Assembly (NCBI GenBank): GCA_039180025.1
Contig: JBCDDZ010000003.1
Location: 57,057-121,056 of the forward strand
Origin: Algisphaera sp039180025
Lineage (GTDB): Bacteria; Planctomycetota; Phycisphaerae; Phycisphaerales; Phycisphaeraceae
Length of the DNA: 64,000 nucleotides
Direction: 5' to 3'
Position 1 is the stretch's first letter, and every line of letters begins with the position of its first letter. Shown here one piece after another: positions 62,374-64,000 of the stretch. The notes below the pieces were generated by a model, which was given only the letters and a program-made list of their open reading frames with translations, was not told where the DNA came from and made no database searches. The translations under genes were made by a program, and so were the position numbers.

Positions 62374-63897
62374 ATGCATGAACGCCGTTGGCGAATACCG
62401 CCAGAATTTCCTGATAGAACTATAGATCAACTATGGCTTCGTTTTTGCGCAAAAACTTTCGGACGTGTTGCTGGCCTAAAACGCTTGCGAATAGCCTCTA
62501 TAACACGATTTCTCAAGCAAGATCGCATAAGCCAGCACAAGCAGCATTTAAAAAGTAAAGCCATACCCGAATGGCTTGATTTAAAATTACGCCAAATATC
62601 ATATTGTGATGTCATTGAGACAGCCGATCACAAATCCGTATTGCATGGCCTGGATTCTATGGTCAAAGATCTCGGGAACAGCCTGCCATTTCCGCGAAGT
62701 TTAATTGACGAACAAAGGCAGAGGCGCGATTTTGAATTTCGGCCTGGATCTTGGCGGGACATAGGTTTTATCGACCTAAAAAAACATTCCAAGTATTTTG
62801 AGTATGCATGGGTTCACCTTTATGAACTCAGCCCTACGATGGCATGCATCACAATTAATGCTTGCCCGAACGAAAAGCACAGCCAAAAATTTCTTGACAT
62901 ACTCAATGACACGGAAACAATTTTTACACAAATACATTCGAATCGCAAAATTGGACTCGGCTATTCCATATCATGGATCTATCGAGAGCACCGAAAAGCA
63001 CTTCAATTAAATCGACTTCGATTATTGGCGAATCAAGATATTGGCAAGGTAATAAATAAATACATTAATTCAGGATGGTCAGGGCGATCACCACTTCCAT
63101 CCGTAGAATGCCTCGGTTACAAGCTAACTGGGCCTTACAATAAGTCAGACGGCTATCATGAATTAACTCACAGCGTCCGTCGCCGGCCAGGTAATACCTG
63201 GAATTTCACAAATCCTAATGGATTTGAAATTGATGATACGTTTCGTGTTGATTTGCATGAAGCGTCTCATACGATTCGGGTAACATTTAATGAAACAAAA
63301 GTCATTTCATGTATGCGAAATGATCCGGGATACATAGATGATTCTCACCGCATGCTGCACGCACTTAACAGCAATGCATCTCCCCTGGTGATTGTGGCGG
63401 CTATCGATGAATTGCTTTCGAGAATTTCAATTGATATTGCGCGTCTTCGAAAGCACAGTCGAATTCATTTGAAAGCTCAGTCATTTTTTGATCGACTAAT
63501 CAGCGGGGCAAATGCCCTCAATGCTTCTCGGCTTCTCGACTCAGCGAACACGATTGCTGGTGATCTCTCCACCTTGAATGAAACTATTGCGAAAAATACA
63601 ATCTCCCGTTTTTTTGAACATCATGTAATCGATTACAAACGAAATAAATTACTTGACGGTCAGGAAAACTCGTACAGTAAGATCACAGAAAAAAATATTG
63701 AAGCAAGATTTAGGCAATTGAAAGATGATGTCGAAGTCCTGCAAATAATGTTGAGAGACCACGTCACATCAAAGCTAGAAAGAGTTATGTATTGGCTGAC
63801 GCTAGCTGGGCTTCTCGTGGGACTCACCAGTTTGCTCAATCTTATTGATGTTGAGGCGCTTAGAGCAACTGGCGCTTTTTCCGGCCTCATGTCATGA
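62374..63897 (+). CDS. AT-rich gene of unknown function, probably acquired
   Basis: A 507-residue protein whose base composition (about 40% GC by eye, many AAA, ATA and TTA codons) differs sharply from the neighbours. Most of the chain is mixed alpha/beta with Lys, Ile and Asn far above local use. Near the C terminus is a short coiled coil (about 445-475) and then one or two hydrophobic helices (LTLAGLLVGLTSLLNLIDV), so the protein is probably membrane-attached with a large cytoplasmic part. I do not recognise any domain. It lies between groEL and an IS630-type transposase start, the setting of recently acquired cargo such as defence or toxin genes; this is inference. Confidence 0.8.
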   Translation: MHERRWRIPPEFPDRTIDQLWLRFCAKTFGRVAGLKRLRIASITRFLKQDRISQHKQHLKSKAIPEWLDLKLRQISYCDVIETADHKSVLHGLDSMVKDLGNSLPFPRSLIDEQRQRRDFEFRPGSWRDIGFIDLKKHSKYFEYAWVHLYELSPTMACITINACPNEKHSQKFLDILNDTETIFTQIHSNRKIGLGYSISWIYREHRKALQLNRLRLLANQDIGKVINKYINSGWSGRSPLPSVECLGYKLTGPYNKSDGYHELTHSVRRRPGNTWNFTNPNGFEIDDTFRVDLHEASHTIRVTFNETKVISCMRNDPGYIDDSHRMLHALNSNASPLVIVAAIDELLSRISIDIARLRKHSRIHLKAQSFFDRLISGANALNASRLLDSANTIAGDLSTLNETIAKNTISRFFEHHVIDYKRNKLLDGQENSYSKITEKNIEARFRQLKDDVEVLQIMLRDHVTSKLERVMYWLTLAGLLVGLTSLLNLIDVEALRATGAFSGLMS

Positions 63898-63924
63898 TGT
63901 GGCTTTCGAGCATGGAGGCGACCG

Positions 63925-64000
63925 ATGGCTTACTCGATGGATTTACGTTTGAAGGTGTTGGCGGCGGTGGATCGCGGGGAGTCCGAGGCGTCGGTCGCCC
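63925..64000 (+). mobile_element. IS630-type transposase, start of gene, cut by the window end
   Basis: ATG at 63925 with GGAGG six bases before it opens a frame reading MAYSMDLRLKVLAAVDRGES, which fits the N-terminal helix-turn-helix of IS630-family transposases. Only 25 residues lie within the window. The terminal inverted repeat should fall in the 27 bases between the previous stop and this ATG, or within the end of the preceding gene, but it cannot be recognised without the other end. Confidence 0.7.

Noticed and set aside
1..64000. CRISPR array, rRNA or tRNA genes
   Set aside because: No regular direct repeats with unique spacers were found, and no spacer showed rRNA or tRNA sequence or cloverleaf features. 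The 12-bp arrays have no spacers and partly lie in coding DNA.

Overview
The window looks like a stretch of chromosome from a high-GC planctomycete, most likely of the Phycisphaerae. The grounds are a coding GC near 65-70% by eye, a PEP-CTERM protein together with an exosortase/EpsI-type operon, a pseudopilin with the planctomycete-style C-terminal Asp-Gly block, a MoxR/DUF58/BatA-type cluster, many long TPR and HEAT proteins, and groES/groEL. The phylum is inferred from gene content and architecture; no rRNA or tRNA gene is visible in the window.

Layout. 1-16.5 kb: one rightward, tightly packed operon. It holds the 3' part of a giant TPR protein, a membrane/coiled-coil protein, a MoxR AAA+ ATPase, a DUF58 protein and two membrane von Willebrand factor A (vWA) proteins. 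16.6-24.5 kb: housekeeping genes (mutL leftward; then an SGNH hydrolase, rsmA/ksgA, a GT2 glycosyltransferase, a BshC-like unknown, larB and nnrD rightward). 24.5-33.5 kb: mostly leftward genes: a small lipoprotein, a 600-aa exported unknown, a GGDEF cyclase, a 2Fe-2S ferredoxin, an exported ClpP-like protein with a long coiled coil, a YhaM-type HD nuclease, a PqiA-like membrane protein and an unknown membrane protein. A DUF423 gene and a candidate 31-codon gene point rightward in this stretch. 33.7-36.5 kb: a rightward metal-homeostasis module made of a Fur/Zur regulator, a pseudopilin, a His-rich PEP-CTERM protein and a MerC-type membrane protein. A dyad that could be the regulator's operator overlaps the regulator's stop codon.

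36.6-42.2 kb: cysC, two unknowns, aroB, a HEAT-repeat lipoprotein and a TrhA/hemolysin III protein. 42.3-48.2 kb: a leftward exosortase, EpsI-like and 1340-aa TPR operon, the probable sorting machinery for PEP-CTERM proteins such as the one at 34.9 kb. 48.4-59.3 kb: an RluA pseudouridine synthase, an FHA-domain protein, a methyltransferase, a tandem-ACT protein, a GH63-type glucosidase, a HEAT protein and an ABC exporter. 59.5-62.3 kb: a receiver-like protein followed by groES and groEL. 62.4-64 kb: a strikingly AT-rich unknown gene, then the start of an IS630-type transposase, so the right edge of the window looks like recently acquired DNA.

Beyond the genes, a GGTTCCGGGGG-type repeat with a 12-bp period in the best arrays recurs at five or six places. 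Some copies are intergenic and others are inserted in frame inside coding sequences (a vWA protein, the nnrD end, the EpsI-like gene, the RluA gene). No CRISPR array, phage or complete mobile element was found. The most unusual items are the Zur/pseudopilin/PEP-CTERM/MerC module, the exported coiled-coil ClpP-like protein, the dispersed 12-bp repeat, the receiver-like gene upstream of groESL, and the AT-rich gene next to the transposase.
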